From NCBI GenBank assembly GCA_023390655.1, contig JAEWCL010000012.1, forward strand, positions 1 to 64,000: DNA of 64,000 nucleotides, in the 5' to 3' direction. The notes under the pieces are model-generated. The model did not search any database. It saw only the letters and a list, made by a program, of their open reading frames with translations, and had not been told where the DNA came from. A program made the translations under genes and the position numbers. This DNA is from Bacillota bacterium (GTDB lineage: Bacteria; Bacillota; Clostridia; Christensenellales; CAG-138). Below, one piece after another: positions 45,308 to 54,116 of the stretch (position 1 is its first letter; each line of letters starts with the position of its first letter).

Positions 45308-46450
45308 ATGAAAAAGACCCTCGCGATACTGCTTGCAGTATTGATGACCGTTGCAGTGTTTGGCTGCACGGCAGCGCCCGCGCCCGCTCCGACGCAGGCC
45401 CCTGCGACCGATGCCCCCGCCGCTCAGCCGGAAACCCCCGCGCAGCCCGCCGGCAAGCCCTACATCGCCATGATCTCCAAGGGCTTCCAGCATCAGTTCT
45501 GGCAGACCGTCAAGCTGGGCGCGGATGAAGCCGCAGCGAAATACGGCGTTGAGATCACATTCGACGGCCCGCCGTCCGAGTCTGAAATCAGCACCCAGAT
45601 CGACCAGCTCAACGCGGTTCTCGCGAAGAACCCCGCCGCTCTGTGCCTGGCCGCACTCGATACCGAGTCCGTGACCACGCAATTGAACGACACCAAGGCA
45701 AAGGGTATCCCCGTTGTCGGTTTTGACTCCGGCGTTCCCAATGCGCCCGCGGGCACCATCGCCTCCACCGCTTCCACCAACAATGAGAACGCCGGCGCAG
45801 GCGCTGCAGACGAAATGTTCAAGCTCGTCCAGGACAAGATCGCTGCCGCCACCCCGGAAAGCCCGGTCATCATCGGCGTTCTGAGCCAGGATGCGACCTC
45901 CGCTTCCGTTGTGGGCCGTACCGTCGGTTTCCTCAACAAGATGGCTGAACTCTCTGAAGGCGTGAAGGCTGGCGAAGTTGCCATTACCGGTCATGACAAG
46001 TATGCGAAGGCCGCCACCTCCGGCAAGACCTCCGTGGAACTGAACATCCTCGTTCCGGCTTCCACCAACACCACCGATATGCAGACCACCGCGCAGGGCC
46101 TCTTTGCAAAGAAGGGTCTTGCGGGCATCTTCTGCTCCAATGAAGGCGCTGTCGCGGGCCTCCTCGCCGCCACCACCGACGGCCAGGATCTCGACCGTAC
46201 GAACGGCAAGTATAAGGACGTTGCGGTGATCGGCTTTGACGCAGGCGCAAGCCAGAAGAACGCTGTCAGGAACGGCTGGTTCAACGGCTCCATCACCCAG
46301 GATCCTTACATGATCGGCTTCCTCGCGGTTGAACTCGCAGTGAAGGCCATGAACGGCGAAGCTGTAGACGAAATCGTTGACACCGGGTTCCAGTACTACA
46401 CCGCCGCCAACATGGACGATGCGAAGATCGCTCCGTTGCTCTACGACTAA
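45308..46450 (+). CDS. Sugar-binding lipoprotein of the ABC importer (RbsB type)
   Basis: 380 residues. Lipoprotein signal peptide with lipobox VFGC (Cys near 19), then an Ala/Pro-rich tether of about 30 residues. The periplasmic-binding-protein-1 fold begins KPYIAMISKGFQHQFWQTVK. It captures the sugar outside the cell for the permease. The ATG follows AGGAGG. The GC-rich hairpin after the gene may protect the transcript end. Confidence 0.94.
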   Translation: MKKTLAILLAVLMTVAVFGCTAAPAPAPTQAPATDAPAAQPETPAQPAGKPYIAMISKGFQHQFWQTVKLGADEAAAKYGVEITFDGPPSESEISTQIDQLNAVLAKNPAALCLAALDTESVTTQLNDTKAKGIPVVGFDSGVPNAPAGTIASTASTNNENAGAGAADEMFKLVQDKIAAATPESPVIIGVLSQDATSASVVGRTVGFLNKMAELSEGVKAGEVAITGHDKYAKAATSGKTSVELNILVPASTNTTDMQTTAQGLFAKKGLAGIFCSNEGAVAGLLAATTDGQDLDRTNGKYKDVAVIGFDAGASQKNAVRNGWFNGSITQDPYMIGFLAVELAVKAMNGEAVDEIVDTGFQYYTAANMDDAKIAPLLYD

Positions 46451-46475
46451 TCTTCAATAGAGACTGTTTCCACAA

Positions 46476-46503
46476 ATGCCCCCCGTCAGATGGCGGGGGG
46501 CAT
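46476..46503 (+). terminator. Strong hairpin after the binding-protein gene
   Basis: ATGCCCCCC ... GGGGGGCAT, 9-bp stem with a 10-base loop. It lacks a T run, so it may slow decay or terminate only partly. fucI has its own TATAAT at 46544-46549. Confidence 0.6.
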
Positions 46504-46636
46504 CTTCACAAAATTCAAGTCACACAGGACGATTCATCCATGCTATAATTGCGGAGGATATACCCCTGCTGCATTGGCGGATATACGCACAATGTACGCG
46601 GGAGAATATAGACACAGATCACGAAAGGAGATTACA

Positions 46637-48403
46637 ATGGTTAAAATTGGAATACGGCCCACGATTGACGGCCGTCGTAACGGCGTACGTGAGGCTTTGG
46701 AAGAGAAGACGATGCAAATGGCGCATTCCGCGGCAAAGCTGATCTCGGAGAACGTCAAATATCCGGACGGCAAGCCTGTGGAAGTTATCATTGCGGATAC
46801 CACCATCGGCGGCGTATATGAGGCCGCCAAGTGCCAGGAAAAGTTTGAGCGCGAGGGCGTGGGCGTCACGCTGACCGTTACCCCCTGCTGGTGCTACGGC
46901 ACGGAAACTATGGATATGGACCCGAAGACCATCAAGGCCGTTTGGGGCTTTAACGGCACCGAGCGCCCGGGCGCCGTGTATCTTGCGGCGGTTCTTTCCG
47001 CGCATGCGCAGAAGGGCCTGCCCGCTTTCGGCATCTACGGCCATGACGTGCAGGACCTTGCGGACAACAGCATCCCCGCGGATGTCTCTGAAAAAATCCT
47101 GCGCTTTGCGCGCGCGGGCGTGGCAGCGGCGTCGATGCGCGCCAAGAGCTACCTGCAGGTCGGCTCCATGTGCATGGGTATTGCTGGCTCTATCCTGAAC
47201 CAGGATCTGTTCCAGGAATACTTCGGCATGCGTTCCGAGTCCGTGGATGAGACGGAGCTATTAAGGCGCGTTGATCTGGGCATCTACGATCATGAAGAAT
47301 TTGAGCGCGCGCTCAAATGGACGAAGGCGCACTGCAAGGAAGGCTTTGATCCCAACGCCGAAGACAGGCAGTATACCCGCCAAGAAAAGGACGCCCAGTG
47401 GGAGTTCTGCGTTAAGTGCATGCTGATCGTGCGCGATCTGATGATCGGCAACCCCAAGCTTGCCGAGATGGGCTTTATTGAAGAAAGCTGCGGTCACAAC
47501 GCAATCGCGGGCGGTATCCAGGGCCAGCGCCAGTGGACGGATTACAAGCCGAATTTCGACTTCCTGGAGGCCATGCTCAACAGCCAGTTCGATTGGAACG
47601 GCACGCGTCCTTCCTACATCGTGGCGACGGAGAACGATACGCTTAACGGCATGACGATGCTGTTTGAACACCTGCTGACGAACACCCCGGGAATCTTCGC
47701 GGATGTACGCACCTACTGGAGCCCGGATGCTGTCAAGCGCGTGACCGGCAAGGAATTGACGGGAGACGCCAAGAACGGCATCATCCACCTCATCAACTCC
47801 GGCGCCGCCGCACTCGACGGCACGGGCGCTGCAAAGGATGCTGACGGCAAAAACACCATCAAGCCCTCCTATGAACTGACGAATGAGGACGCCGAGGCCT
47901 GCCTCAAGGCGACCCAGTGGTGCCCGGCAAACCGGGGCTACTTCCGTGGGGGCGGATTCTCGTCCAACTTTATCGGCGGCACGCGCGGCGGCATGCCTAT
48001 CACCATGGCGCGCCTCAACTACGTCAAGGGCCTTGGCCCTGTGCTGCAGCTTGCGGAAGGCTACAGCTGCGAGCTCGACCCCGAAGTGCACGCAAAGCTG
48101 GACGGCCGTACAGACCCCACCTGGCCCACCACCTGGTTTGCGCCGCGCCTGACCGGCAAGGGCGCGTTCACGGATGTGTACAGCGTCATGGCCAACTGGG
48201 GCGCCAACCATGGCGCGTTCTGTTACGGGCATGTGGGTGCGGACCTCATCACGTTTGCCTCCATGCTGCGTATTCCCGTCTCCATGCACAACGTGGAGAA
48301 GGAAAGCATCTTCCGTCCCGCGGCGTGGGCGGCGTTTGGCACGGACGACCTGGAAGCCGCGGATTACCGGGCCTGCAGCGCGTTTGGCCCGCTGTATAAA
48401 TAA
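46637..48403 (+). CDS. fucI: L-fucose isomerase
   Basis: 588 residues. Manganese-dependent ketol isomerase that turns L-fucose (or D-arabinose) into the ketose. The N terminus KIGIRPTIDGRRNGVREALE and the block ESCGHNAIAGGIQGQRQWTD match the FucI family, as do length and the C-terminal ADLITFASMLRIPVSMHN. ATG 46637 follows GAAAGGAG. The pathway's kinase and aldolase are not adjacent; the class II aldolase at 6.5 kb and the kinase at 0.2 kb are far and of unproved relevance. Confidence 0.94.
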   Translation: MVKIGIRPTIDGRRNGVREALEEKTMQMAHSAAKLISENVKYPDGKPVEVIIADTTIGGVYEAAKCQEKFEREGVGVTLTVTPCWCYGTETMDMDPKTIKAVWGFNGTERPGAVYLAAVLSAHAQKGLPAFGIYGHDVQDLADNSIPADVSEKILRFARAGVAAASMRAKSYLQVGSMCMGIAGSILNQDLFQEYFGMRSESVDETELLRRVDLGIYDHEEFERALKWTKAHCKEGFDPNAEDRQYTRQEKDAQWEFCVKCMLIVRDLMIGNPKLAEMGFIEESCGHNAIAGGIQGQRQWTDYKPNFDFLEAMLNSQFDWNGTRPSYIVATENDTLNGMTMLFEHLLTNTPGIFADVRTYWSPDAVKRVTGKELTGDAKNGIIHLINSGAAALDGTGAAKDADGKNTIKPSYELTNEDAEACLKATQWCPANRGYFRGGGFSSNFIGGTRGGMPITMARLNYVKGLGPVLQLAEGYSCELDPEVHAKLDGRTDPTWPTTWFAPRLTGKGAFTDVYSVMANWGANHGAFCYGHVGADLITFASMLRIPVSMHNVEKESIFRPAAWAAFGTDDLEAADYRACSAFGPLYK

Positions 48404-48442
48404 GGGTACGCCCGTTTTTCGTTGAACCATTGAATTCCAATA

Positions 48443-48580
48443 TGGGCGCTGTGGCCGGATGCCGTGTGGGGGTAAATATATCCCTGCGCAGGGGAAGGTG
48501 CAGCGCCCAACAAATTGGCGTGCATATCCGATACCGGGAGTTGGTCCGCCAAGAAAGATGCGCCTGAAAAGGGCGTGTTT
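48443..48580 (+). ncRNA. Candidate structured RNA downstream of fucI
   Basis: An outer 9-bp stem pairs TGGGCGCTG (48443-48451) with CAGCGCCCA (48501-48509) and encloses two small hairpins: GGC-CGGAT-GCC (48453-48463) and CCCTGCGCAGGG (48482-48493). A second stem pairs TTGGCG (48515-48520) with CGCCAA (48547-48552). A CGCC...GGCG hairpin and six T follow (to about 48580). No protein frame with a ribosome site covers it. I do not recognise a known riboswitch, 6S, tmRNA or SRP RNA here. Confidence 0.4.
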
Positions 48581-48598
48581 TTTATTTGTGGTTTTTTA

Positions 48599-48616
48599 CG
48601 CCGAAAATTTTCGGCG
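48599..48616. repeat. 18-base perfect palindrome in a gene-free stretch
   Basis: CGCCGAAAATTTTCGGCG. It sits in the 487-base gap 48404-48890, between the candidate RNA and the Myb-like gene. The rest of the gap (48617-48890) is AT-rich with a tandem AAATAGCT-AAG-AAATAGCT near 48750 and the promoter area of the next gene; no gene is seen there. Confidence 0.6.
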
Positions 48617-48890
48617 CAATGTTTCCGGCTTTTGAAACTCATACAACAAAATATGTACAGGCATAGAAGACGGATGGTATACGCGAAAAAAGCCCGTAAA
48701 CCTTTTTGTTGCGCCGTTTTTCATTTCCACGGTGCAACGCGCATAGAAATAGCTAAGAAATAGCTGTCATAGTCGTGAATTTTCAACATGAGAGAACATA
48801 TTGTAAAAATCAATGTGCGCATGCAGGTATAAACCTGGTTGGTATGGCAATACTCACTGCATCCAAAGTATGACAGGGGAGAGATCAAGC

Positions 48891-49826
48891 ATGACTGTAG
48901 AAAACCGGCAATACACACAGCAACACTCCGCCCGTTTGGGCTGGAGCGCGCAGGAGGACGCCTTGTTGTTTGAGGCAGTCCGCATCGCCCGCGAGGCGGG
49001 CGCGCCGCTCAAGGCGGTGTTTGATGATGTTGCGGAGCGCACAGGACGCAGGCCGAACAGCATACGCAATTATTATTATGCACGCGTCAAACAGGAAAAT
49101 GGGGAGAACGCACAGCTGCAGCACAATCCCGCGTTTGTGCCATTCACCGACGAAGAGATCCGCCATCTGCTTACCACCGTATTGGGCGCACAGGCGCGTG
49201 GCGTCTCCGTGCGGGCCTGCACTCTGGAGATGGGCAATGGAGACAACCGCGCCATGCTCCGTTATCAGAACAAGTACCGTTCCCTGCTCAAAAGTAACCC
49301 CGCGCTGGTGCGGCGCATTGCAAAAGAGTTGAAGGAACAGGGCAAGCCCTCGTTCGATCCGTTCGAAAAGGCCGCGCCCGTACGCCGCGCGGGGAGGCCG
49401 CGCAAGCAGAGCGGCAGTCTTTTAGATGTGGTCGGCGGTGTTGTCAACCAGCTTGACCGCGTGGAAGGCCTGGATGTCTCCGCGTTCTTTGAAAGCCTTG
49501 GCGCGCTTGCGGTATCGGCTGCAAAGGGCGTTGCCGCGCAGCAGCGCCTGCAGGCGATGAGCGGCGGGGAGGATATCGCCATTCTGATGGAGGAAAACCA
49601 GGAATTGAAGGCCCAGCTTGGCGATCTCAGGCAGGAACTTTCAGCCCAGAGGGACCGGTTTACCACGCTGTTCGGCTACTTTCGGCAGCTTATGGACGTC
49701 AACCGCGAATTTTTAGGCATGACCGCCGTCACGAAGGTCAGCAGCCTGAGCAATTATATCCACGAGCTTTCGCGGAATATGGAAGACTGTGAGAAGTGGA
49801 TGTTTGATGTTACGCCGATGGCGTAA
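48891..49826 (+). CDS. Myb/SANT-like DNA-binding protein with coiled coil (RsfA-like)
   Basis: 311 residues. The N-terminal Myb-like helical domain (about 14-68: LGWSAQEDALLFEAVRIARE ... RRPNSIRNYYYARV) resembles the sporulation regulator RsfA and related Bacillota proteins. A second helical block at about 85-145 repeats the theme (PFTDEEIRHLL ... MLRYQNKYRSLL). An AT-hook-like RRAGRPRKQ follows at about 165. A coiled coil lies at about 225-260. It is probably a prespore or developmental regulator. ATG 48891 follows AGGGGAGAG. Confidence 0.75.
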   Translation: MTVENRQYTQQHSARLGWSAQEDALLFEAVRIAREAGAPLKAVFDDVAERTGRRPNSIRNYYYARVKQENGENAQLQHNPAFVPFTDEEIRHLLTTVLGAQARGVSVRACTLEMGNGDNRAMLRYQNKYRSLLKSNPALVRRIAKELKEQGKPSFDPFEKAAPVRRAGRPRKQSGSLLDVVGGVVNQLDRVEGLDVSAFFESLGALAVSAAKGVAAQQRLQAMSGGEDIAILMEENQELKAQLGDLRQELSAQRDRFTTLFGYFRQLMDVNREFLGMTAVTKVSSLSNYIHELSRNMEDCEKWMFDVTPMA

Positions 49827-49848
49827 CGCCTTGCAGGATGCAAAAAAC

Positions 49849-49877
49849 GGCTCCGGAATACCGGAGCCATTTTTTTG
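49849..49877 (+). terminator. Terminator of the Myb-like gene
   Basis: GGCTCCGG-AATA-CCGGAGCC followed by A and seven T. An additional palindrome GTTACGCC-GAT-GGCGTAAC overlaps the end of the coding frame. Confidence 0.9.
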
Positions 49878-49955
49878 TACAATCAGCCGAAAAAGTATAG
49901 CACGCCCCGTTTGATGCGCATATTAACGGTAAAATGTACAGGAGGATATGAAACT

Positions 49956-50459
49956 TTGAAAAAACTTGCATTCTTGCTTACCATTGCGCTGTTGCTTTCC
50001 CTTGCCGCTGCCTGCGCGCCCGCACGTGAGCCGCTGCCCACCCCCGCAAATCCCATAGCCCCAATAGAGACTGCGGAGGGAACAACACCGCCCGAAACGT
50101 TGCCGGAGACTTCGCCAACAATCCCTGAAGCGCCTGCGGGCACGGAAGGCCCGCTGGCCTCCCCGGGTACGTCGCCGGAAGCGGGACTTACCGCTTCCGC
50201 TAAGGGATACGGCGGGGACGTTACCGCCACGCTGACGATGGCGGAGGGCAACGTCGGGAACCTCATGCTCGAAGGGCCGAATGAAACGGAAGGCGTTGGC
50301 AAGGCGGCGATTGAGACCTACAACAAAACCCTTGCAGAACTCAAGGGCAAGCCGCTGTCCGAGTTTGATCCAAGCAAGCTTGATACGGTTTCAGGTGCGA
50401 CCATTACCTCAGATGCCGCAAAAGCCGCGCTGGCGGACGTCATCAAAAAAGCGGGATAA
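49956..50459 (+). CDS. FMN-binding lipoprotein
   Basis: 167 residues. Lipoprotein signal with lipobox AAAC (Cys near 21), a Pro/Thr-rich tether of about 60 residues, and an FMN_bind domain (about 85-165). The motif DTVSGATITSDA carries the Thr to which ApbE-type flavin transferases attach FMN covalently. The product is thus probably a surface electron carrier. The start is TTG 49956 with AGGAGG about ten bases upstream. A tiny ATG AAA CTT TGA frame (49948-49959) overlaps the start. No apbE is nearby. Confidence 0.85.
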   Translation: MKKLAFLLTIALLLSLAAACAPAREPLPTPANPIAPIETAEGTTPPETLPETSPTIPEAPAGTEGPLASPGTSPEAGLTASAKGYGGDVTATLTMAEGNVGNLMLEGPNETEGVGKAAIETYNKTLAELKGKPLSEFDPSKLDTVSGATITSDAAKAALADVIKKAG

Positions 50460-50473
50460 CTCAAAGAGCGAAA

Positions 50474-50510
50474 AACCGTGCAGGACAATCCATCCTGCAC
50501 GGTTTTTTAT
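50474..50510. terminator. Bidirectional terminator
   Basis: ACCGTGCAGGA ... TCCTGCACGGT flanked by five A and six T, between the convergent FMN-binding and DMT exporter genes. Confidence 0.9.
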
Positions 50511-50513
50511 GCG

Positions 50514-51470
50514 TTATCCCTCCTGTTCCGCCTGCAGCGCCGTTGCGGGAAGGGGGATGTCCTCTCCGGCGGGATCGGGCTTGCGCTTGCTTAAGACCTT
50601 ATGCCCAAGCTCGGAGAGAACAATGGCCCCCGCAATCAGGGACGCGCCCAGGAAAAAGCGCAGCGTAAACGGCTCCTGCAAAAATACGATGCCAAACAGG
50701 AACCCAAAAGGCGCTTCCGTGCTCATTAGCAGTGAGGCGTGGGAAACCGGCGCATGCTTCAATCCAACATTTTGCAGCAGCAGCGCAAGCAGCGTGCAGC
50801 CAAACCCAAGATACAGTAAAGAATTGACCGTAGCGCCCATAAACAGCGTTTCCGGCGCGGGGAACGGCTCCGTAAGCAATCCCATCACCGCCGCACACAC
50901 GGCGGAGAAGAAGAACTGCAACCCTGTAAGCAAAAACACATCCAGCCCTTTTTCCGTCATGATGGAAACGGCGACGATATGTGCGGCAAACAGCATACCC
51001 GCAAGCAGCGTGAGAAGATCGCCGATATTGATGCTGAACCCGTTTGTAAGCGCAATGATCCCTACGCCCGCAAGGCAGAGTACGGCCGCTAAAAATGTAT
51101 GCGCGCCCGGCTTTTTTTTGCTCAAAAACCAATGAAACAAAGGCGCCAATACAACATAGATTGCAGTAATAAACGCGTTGTTGCCCGCGGTGGTGTAGGA
51201 GAGGCCCACGGTCTGCACATAATAGCCCAAATACATCAGCACGCCGCAGATTAAGCCCGCAAGAATCATCTGCTTATTTGCGCGCAGGACGCGTTTATAG
51301 AGAATGGCGCACAGCACGAGCGCCGCAATCGCAAAACGGAAGGCCAGGAGCCAGTTGACGGGCAACAGGTCCAGGGAATTTTTCATCACCACAAAGCCGC
51401 TGCCCCAGATCAGGCCGGCAATCAGAAGGGCGATCTCAGCGAGGAGAACTTGTCTTTTTGTTGCTTGCAC
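50514..51470 (-). CDS. EamA/DMT-family transporter
   Basis: 318 residues with ten predicted membrane helices in two EamA repeats. The first begins LLIAGLIWGSGFVVMKNSL, a typical EamA start, and the second has MSTEAPFGFLFGIVFLQEP. The C-terminal tail is hydrophilic. These export amino acids or metabolites. The start is GTG 51470 with AAGGA ten bases upstream. Substrate unknown. Confidence 0.9.
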   Translation of the reverse strand: MQATKRQVLLAEIALLIAGLIWGSGFVVMKNSLDLLPVNWLLAFRFAIAALVLCAILYKRVLRANKQMILAGLICGVLMYLGYYVQTVGLSYTTAGNNAFITAIYVVLAPLFHWFLSKKKPGAHTFLAAVLCLAGVGIIALTNGFSINIGDLLTLLAGMLFAAHIVAVSIMTEKGLDVFLLTGLQFFFSAVCAAVMGLLTEPFPAPETLFMGATVNSLLYLGFGCTLLALLLQNVGLKHAPVSHASLLMSTEAPFGFLFGIVFLQEPFTLRFFLGASLIAGAIVLSELGHKVLSKRKPDPAGEDIPLPATALQAEQEG

Positions 51471-51612
51471 AAATACGCATTCCTTTCAGGCAATACGCGT
51501 ATTATAGCACAATAGGCGGCCTATAAAAAAGAGATGGCGGATGGATTGCATAAAAACCCATTGACAAGGGCAGGCCGACCATGTAAAGTAATCATATATT
51601 TTTGAGGCAGCA

Positions 51613-51645
51613 AGGGCGCTGTGCTTACTTTTAGCACAGTGCCCT
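51613..51645 (+). promoter_or_regulatory. Leader hairpin upstream of glnN
   Basis: AGGGCGCTGTGCT pairs with AGCACAGTGCCCT (13 bp with one G-U) around a 7-base loop TACTTTT. TTTGA at 51601-51605 can also pair with TCAAA just after the stem. No T run follows, so it is not a simple terminator. It lies about 50 bases before the glnN start. Confidence 0.6.
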
Positions 51646-51695
51646 CAAATTTATATAGGGACTTTGTTATTGAAAATTGACAGGAGGAATATAAC

Positions 51696-53777
51696 ATGAG
51701 CGAGGTAAAAGAGTTCTTTGGCAGTATGGTATTCAACCGTGCAGTCATGAAAGCGCGTCTTCCCAAGGAGACATACCGCAAGCTCCAGCAGACCATACGC
51801 CTTGGCCTTGACTTGGAACCCGGCGTTGCGGATGTTGTGGCCAACGCCATGAAGGACTGGGCGGTAGAAAAGGGTGCGACCCATTTTACCCATTGGTTCC
51901 AGCCGATGACGGGCATTACTGCCGAAAAGCATGACAGCTTCATTTCTCCCTGTTCGGACGGCGGCATCATTCTGGAGTTTTCCGGAAAAGAACTCATCAA
52001 GGGTGAGCCGGACGCCTCGAGCTTCCCCTCGGGCGGCCTTCGGGCTACGTTCGAAGCGCGCGGCTATACCGCGTGGGACCCCACCAGCCCCGCATTCATT
52101 AAGGACCATACGCTCTATATTCCCACCGCTTTCTGCTGCTATGGCGGCGAGGCGCTGGATAAAAAGACACCGCTGCTCAGGTCCATGGAAGCCGTCAATA
52201 CGCATGCGCTACGCGTTCTCAAGCTTTTTGGCCATACCGATGTGACGCGCGTCGTTTCCACCGTCGGAGCGGAGCAGGAGTATTTCCTTGTGGATGAAGA
52301 GCTCTTTAAGCTCCGCCCGGACCTCCGTTTCACGGGCCGTACGCTGTTTGGCGCGCGCCCGCCTAAGGGGCAGGAGTTGGAAGATCATTATTTTGGCGCC
52401 ATCAAGCCGCGCGTGGCGGCTTATATGAAAGAACTGGACGAGGAGCTCTGGAAGCTTGGCGTGCTCGCAAAGACCGAACACAATGAGGTTGCGCCCGCCC
52501 AGCATGAGCTTGCGCCCATCTTTACGGATACCAATATTGCGACTGATCACAACCAGCTCACCATGGAGCTGATGCAGAAGGTGGCAAAGCGCCACGGCCT
52601 TGTCTGCCTGCTGCATGAAAAACCGTTTGCAGGCGTCAACGGCAGCGGCAAGCATAACAACTGGTCCCTTGCCACCAACACCGGCGTAAACCTCCTTGAC
52701 CCCGGCAACTCCCCGATGGAGAACAAGCAGTTCCTGCTGTTTCTTGCGGCTGTCATCAAGGCTGTGGATGAATATCAGGACCTGCTGCGCGTCACTGTAG
52801 CAAGCGCCGGCAACGATCACCGTCTGGGCGCAAACGAAGCGCCCCCGGCCATTGTTTCCGTATTTCTGGGCGAGGAGCTCATGGGCGTTGTGGAGGCTAT
52901 TGAAAAGGATGCGGACTATCTTGCGCCCACAAAGAGCGATATGGCCATGGGTGTGCGCGTACTGCCGCCCATCCCCAAGGACAGTACGGACCGCAACCGC
53001 ACCTCGCCGTTTGCGTTTACGGGCAACAAGTTTGAGTTCCGCATGCCCGGGTCCTCGTTCTCCATCGCGGGGCCGAACTATGTCATCAACACCATCGTCG
53101 CGGAGTCGCTTGCAACATTTGCGGATATCCTGGAAAAGGCGGCGGATTTTGGTACGGCGCTAAGCAAGACCATCCGCGATACCTTTATCGCGCACAAGCG
53201 CATCCTGTTCGATGGCAACAACTATTCGGACGAATGGGTGAAAGAGGCCGAACGGCGCGGGCTATTGAACCTCAGGTCCACGGTGGACGCGCTGCCGTAC
53301 CTGGTGGCGGAAAAGAACCTGGAGCTGTTTGAAAGGCACTGCATCCTCACCGGAAAAGAGATATATGCGCGCTATGAAATCATGCTGGAGACCTATATTA
53401 AGGTCATCTCCATCGAGGCCGTCACCACGCTCGACATCGCGCGCCGGAAAATTTTGCCCGCGGTTTGCGCGTATGCGGGCAAACTTGCGGAAACGGTCGT
53501 CGCAAAGAACGGTGTGGGTGTCAACGCCGATGTGGAAAAGAGCATGGCAGCAAAAGTCAGCGAGCTTTCTAAAACGCTGTACGCCGCCATTGACGCGCTC
53601 GATGCCGCCATCGCGTTTGAATGCGCGGACGACACGCATGCCCATGCCGTTTACTGCCGTGACACCGTGGTTCCCGCCATGAACGCGGTGCGGGAGGCGG
53701 CGGACGCGCTCGAACTGATTACGGCGGACGCCTACTGGCCGATGCCGACCTACAGCAAGCTTCTTTTTGAGGTATAA
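51696..53777 (+). CDS. glnN: Type III glutamine synthetase
   Basis: 693 residues, typical for the GSIII subunit and much longer than GSI (about 450). Makes glutamine from glutamate, ammonia and ATP. The GSIII N-terminal region (FGSMVFNRAVM) is followed by AEQEYFLVDE with metal-binding Glu residues. NGSGKHNNWSL and NRTSPFAFTGNKFEFR match the ATP and glutamate sites. ATG 51696 follows CAGGAGGA. The preceding leader hairpin may provide control by nitrogen status. Confidence 0.95.
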   Translation: MSEVKEFFGSMVFNRAVMKARLPKETYRKLQQTIRLGLDLEPGVADVVANAMKDWAVEKGATHFTHWFQPMTGITAEKHDSFISPCSDGGIILEFSGKELIKGEPDASSFPSGGLRATFEARGYTAWDPTSPAFIKDHTLYIPTAFCCYGGEALDKKTPLLRSMEAVNTHALRVLKLFGHTDVTRVVSTVGAEQEYFLVDEELFKLRPDLRFTGRTLFGARPPKGQELEDHYFGAIKPRVAAYMKELDEELWKLGVLAKTEHNEVAPAQHELAPIFTDTNIATDHNQLTMELMQKVAKRHGLVCLLHEKPFAGVNGSGKHNNWSLATNTGVNLLDPGNSPMENKQFLLFLAAVIKAVDEYQDLLRVTVASAGNDHRLGANEAPPAIVSVFLGEELMGVVEAIEKDADYLAPTKSDMAMGVRVLPPIPKDSTDRNRTSPFAFTGNKFEFRMPGSSFSIAGPNYVINTIVAESLATFADILEKAADFGTALSKTIRDTFIAHKRILFDGNNYSDEWVKEAERRGLLNLRSTVDALPYLVAEKNLELFERHCILTGKEIYARYEIMLETYIKVISIEAVTTLDIARRKILPAVCAYAGKLAETVVAKNGVGVNADVEKSMAAKVSELSKTLYAAIDALDAAIAFECADDTHAHAVYCRDTVVPAMNAVREAADALELITADAYWPMPTYSKLLFEV

Positions 53778-53779
53778 GG

Positions 53780-53808
53780 GAAGGCTTAGCGGGAGCCTTC
53801 ACCTTTTT
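53780..53808 (+). terminator. glnN terminator
   Basis: GAAGGCT-TAGCGGG-AGCCTTC followed by ACCTTTTTACC, just after the stop codon. Confidence 0.78.
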
Positions 53809-53835
53809 ACCGTTCATATTCTTCTTCCTGAGGCA

Positions 53836-53866
53836 AGAGCGCCCGGTATAATACCGGGCGCTTTTG
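53836..53866. terminator. Second hairpin terminator downstream of glnN
   Basis: AGCGCCCGGTAT-A-ATACCGGGCGCT is a perfect 12-bp palindrome followed by TTTTG. Confidence 0.75.
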
Positions 53867-54116
53867 CTGTATGTCGCAAAAATGTCTATGGCATCTTTGC
53901 GAGGCTGCTGTGGCAGGGCTTTCCGTAGCCTGCTGCGTCCTAACGGACGCGGGCAGGCTGCACGGGGAGTCCGGTCCGGCGTGTATGCCGCCGGATTGGA
54001 CGGATCTGGATTTGGGTGAATGCTCTAAGTTGCTCGCGTTTGCGGGGCGGCGGAGCGCCCCGCTGTATTCCTGTAAGGAGAACATCTGCGGCATTTGTAA
54101 GTTGTATTTAGACATG
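53867..54116. other. 250-base GC-rich stretch without a supported gene
   Basis: It contains hairpin-forming segments (GCGTCCTAACGGACGC; GCGGGGC ... GCCCCGC near 54034-54060) and open frames on both strands without ribosome sites or recognisable products. It could be decayed coding sequence or the long 3' region of the AraC gene. Confidence 0.4.

Noticed and set aside
48443..48580. 6S, SRP, tmRNA or a known riboswitch
   Set aside because: I could not find the signature sequences of those classes.
48515..48763. 82-codon open frame after fucI
   Set aside because: No ribosome site; it crosses the candidate RNA's terminator-like hairpin and has no domain signal.
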